NCBI GenBank assembly: GCA_035416745.1
Contig: DAOLNV010000083.1
Coordinates: 1 to 6,908, forward strand
DNA length: 6,908 bases
Source: Candidatus Hydrogenedentota bacterium
GTDB taxonomy: Bacteria; Hydrogenedentota; Hydrogenedentia; Hydrogenedentales; SLHB01
Direction of reading: 5' to 3'
Positions 6,072-6,908 of this stretch are shown here, piece after piece (the first letter of the stretch is position 1; each line of letters begins with the position of its first letter). The notes under the pieces are model-generated. The model had not been told where the DNA came from and did no database searches. It saw only the letters and a program-made list of their open reading frames with translations. The position numbers and the translations under genes were made by a program.

Positions 6072-6128
6072 GCTGAGGACTCGGGCGCCGTGAACGGGCT
6101 TGCAATCGTGTTTGCCAATCCAGAGAAT

Positions 6129-6152
6129 CATGTGTCGTCTTCAATACACATG
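6129..6152. promoter_or_regulatory. Operator-like inverted repeat in the divergent region
   Basis: CATGTGT (6129-6135) and ACACATG (6146-6152) are perfect 7-bp inverted arms separated by 10 bases. It sits between divergent genes, just downstream of the candidate extended -10 on the minus strand. This is a suitable place for a dimeric regulator to control the GH39-like gene, and perhaps the oxidoreductase gene too. Confidence 0.4.
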
Positions 6153-6160
6153 GACGCCTC

Positions 6161-6169
6161 ATTATGGCA
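6161..6169 (-). promoter_or_regulatory. Extended -10 promoter element for the GH39-like gene
   Basis: TGCCATAAT on the minus strand is an extended -10 (TGn plus CATAAT, five of six matches), with no clear -35. Transcription would start near 6154 and give a leader of about 158 bases before GTG 5996. On the plus strand the same bases read CATTAT (6160-6165), a weaker -10 that could serve the oxidoreductase gene, so the site may be bidirectional. Confidence 0.4.
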
Positions 6170-6195
6170 AACCTGCCCGTTGGGAGGGAAAACGC

Positions 6196-6908
6196 ATGCC
6201 TGGTCACATTAACCGCCGGAAATTCCTCGGGGCCGCCGTGACGCCGGCTGTATTTCAGGTCGTTCCCAGATACGTCCTGGGACAGGGCTACGTGGCCCCC
6301 AACGACAAGATTACACTCGCCTACATCGGTCTCGGCACACAGGGACTGCGAGAATTGGAGGCTTTGCTTTCGAGGCCCGAAATCCAGGTCGTCAGCGTGT
6401 GTGACCCCAACACGGACAGCAACGACTATGTGGATTGGAGTAAAGACGGTCTGCGGAACGATATAGGGCGCCTCCTGGGGAATCCAAACTGGCGGGCTGA
6501 AGTTGGCGGTATTCCTGGAGGAAGGGAAGTGGGACGGGAGGTCATACAGACGTATTACGCCTCGAAGAGCGGCGACAGCACGTTCAAGGGGATATCGGCG
6601 TACGCTGACTTCCGCGAGCTGCTCGATAAGGAAAACGAGCTTGACGCAGTCAAGATCATGACGCCCGATCACCTGCATGCGGCCATCTCAATCGCCGCCA
6701 TGAACCGGGGCAAACATGTACTCATGCACAAACCCATTGCCAATCGCATGCGGGAGTCCAGACTGGTCCTTGACACCGCGCAGCGTACGAAGTTGGCCAC
6801 ACATCTGCTGGCATGGTCCGCGAACGATTCCATAGACACTGTTAAGGCGTGGATCCGGGACGGCGCAATCGGCACGTTGCGGCAGGTCCACAACTGGTCG
6901 AACCGTCC
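6196..6908 (+). CDS. Tat-type Gfo/Idh/MocA family oxidoreductase, 3' end beyond window
   Basis: It starts at ATG 6196, seven bases after GGGAGGG (6182-6188), and runs open for 237 codons to the window edge; such proteins are usually 350-470 residues, so a large C-terminal part is missing. The N-terminus HINRRKFLGAAVTPAVF (4-20) is a twin-arginine signal, so export in folded form is likely. The NAD(P)-binding fold shows LAYIGLGTQG (41-50), VVSVCDP (65-71), KIMTPDHLHA (153-162) and GKHVLMHKPIANR (172-184). The usual EKP motif is HKP here, with the conserved Lys at 179. The stretch 72-130 is longer than in the classical enzymes and contains DYVDW and GREVGREV, a layout I recognise from exported homologues in Planctomycetes and Verrucomicrobia. 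It probably oxidises, reduces or rearranges a sugar; the substrate is unknown. The gene is divergent from the GH39-like gene across a shared control region. Confidence 0.9.
   Translation, partial: MPGHINRRKFLGAAVTPAVFQVVPRYVLGQGYVAPNDKITLAYIGLGTQGLRELEALLSRPEIQVVSVCDPNTDSNDYVDWSKDGLRNDIGRLLGNPNWRAEVGGIPGGREVGREVIQTYYASKSGDSTFKGISAYADFRELLDKENELDAVKIMTPDHLHAAISIAAMNRGKHVLMHKPIANRMRESRLVLDTAQRTKLATHLLAWSANDSIDTVKAWIRDGAIGTLRQVHNWSNR

Noticed and set aside
5997..6131. N-terminal extension of the GH39-like protein from ATG 6131
   Set aside because: There is no Shine-Dalgarno sequence before 6131, and 45 charged residues would precede a clean signal peptide.
5998..6678. Minus-strand open frame of 226 codons opposite the oxidoreductase start
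   Set aside because: The plus strand encodes an unambiguous Gfo/Idh/MocA protein; the antisense translation shows no motif.

Overview
The window is GC-rich, densely coding bacterial DNA holding four complete protein genes and the 5' part of a fifth. The gene families present are a truncated neutral-ceramidase-like secreted hydrolase, a DUF5009/COG4299 membrane acyltransferase, a secreted clan GH-A glycosidase-like protein, and a Tat-type Gfo/Idh/MocA oxidoreductase. This mix is typical of Planctomycetes, Verrucomicrobia, Lentisphaerae and Hydrogenedentes-like glycan degraders. No rRNA or other phylogenetic marker is present, so this placement is an inference from gene content only. There is no tRNA, CRISPR array, insertion sequence or integrase.

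Layout: (1) 5-1462, minus: secreted ceramidase-like hydrolase. (2) 1463-1622: divergent promoter region with one extended -10 element for each direction. (3) 1623-2357, plus: DUF169 (COG2043) protein, cysteine-rich. (4) 2358-2625: non-coding gap between convergent genes, with two strong GC-rich hairpins and a short tandem repeat. (5) 2626-3780, minus: multi-pass DUF5009 acyltransferase related to heparan-alpha-glucosaminide N-acetyltransferase. (6) 3781-4052: non-coding, with a palindrome within a weak candidate promoter. (7) 4053-5996, minus: secreted GH39-like protein starting at GTG. (8) 5997-6195: divergent control region with an extended -10, a 24-bp operator-like inverted repeat, and a leader with two alternative pairings, one of which hides the Shine-Dalgarno sequence. 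(9) 6196 to window end, plus: Tat-signal Gfo/Idh/MocA oxidoreductase, cut by the window edge.

The genes fit a carbohydrate-catabolic neighbourhood: an exported glycosidase-like protein, an exported sugar oxidoreductase, a membrane sugar acetyltransferase and an exported metal-dependent hydrolase. They are not one operon: orientations alternate and every gene has its own ribosome binding site. Two of the exported enzymes carry substitutions at positions that are catalytic in their best-known relatives (Asn for the ceramidase Ser; Ser-Ser where GH39 enzymes have the nucleophile Glu). Their textbook names should therefore not be taken as their activities. I see no clearly new multi-gene system; the most original signals are these substitutions and the control regions.
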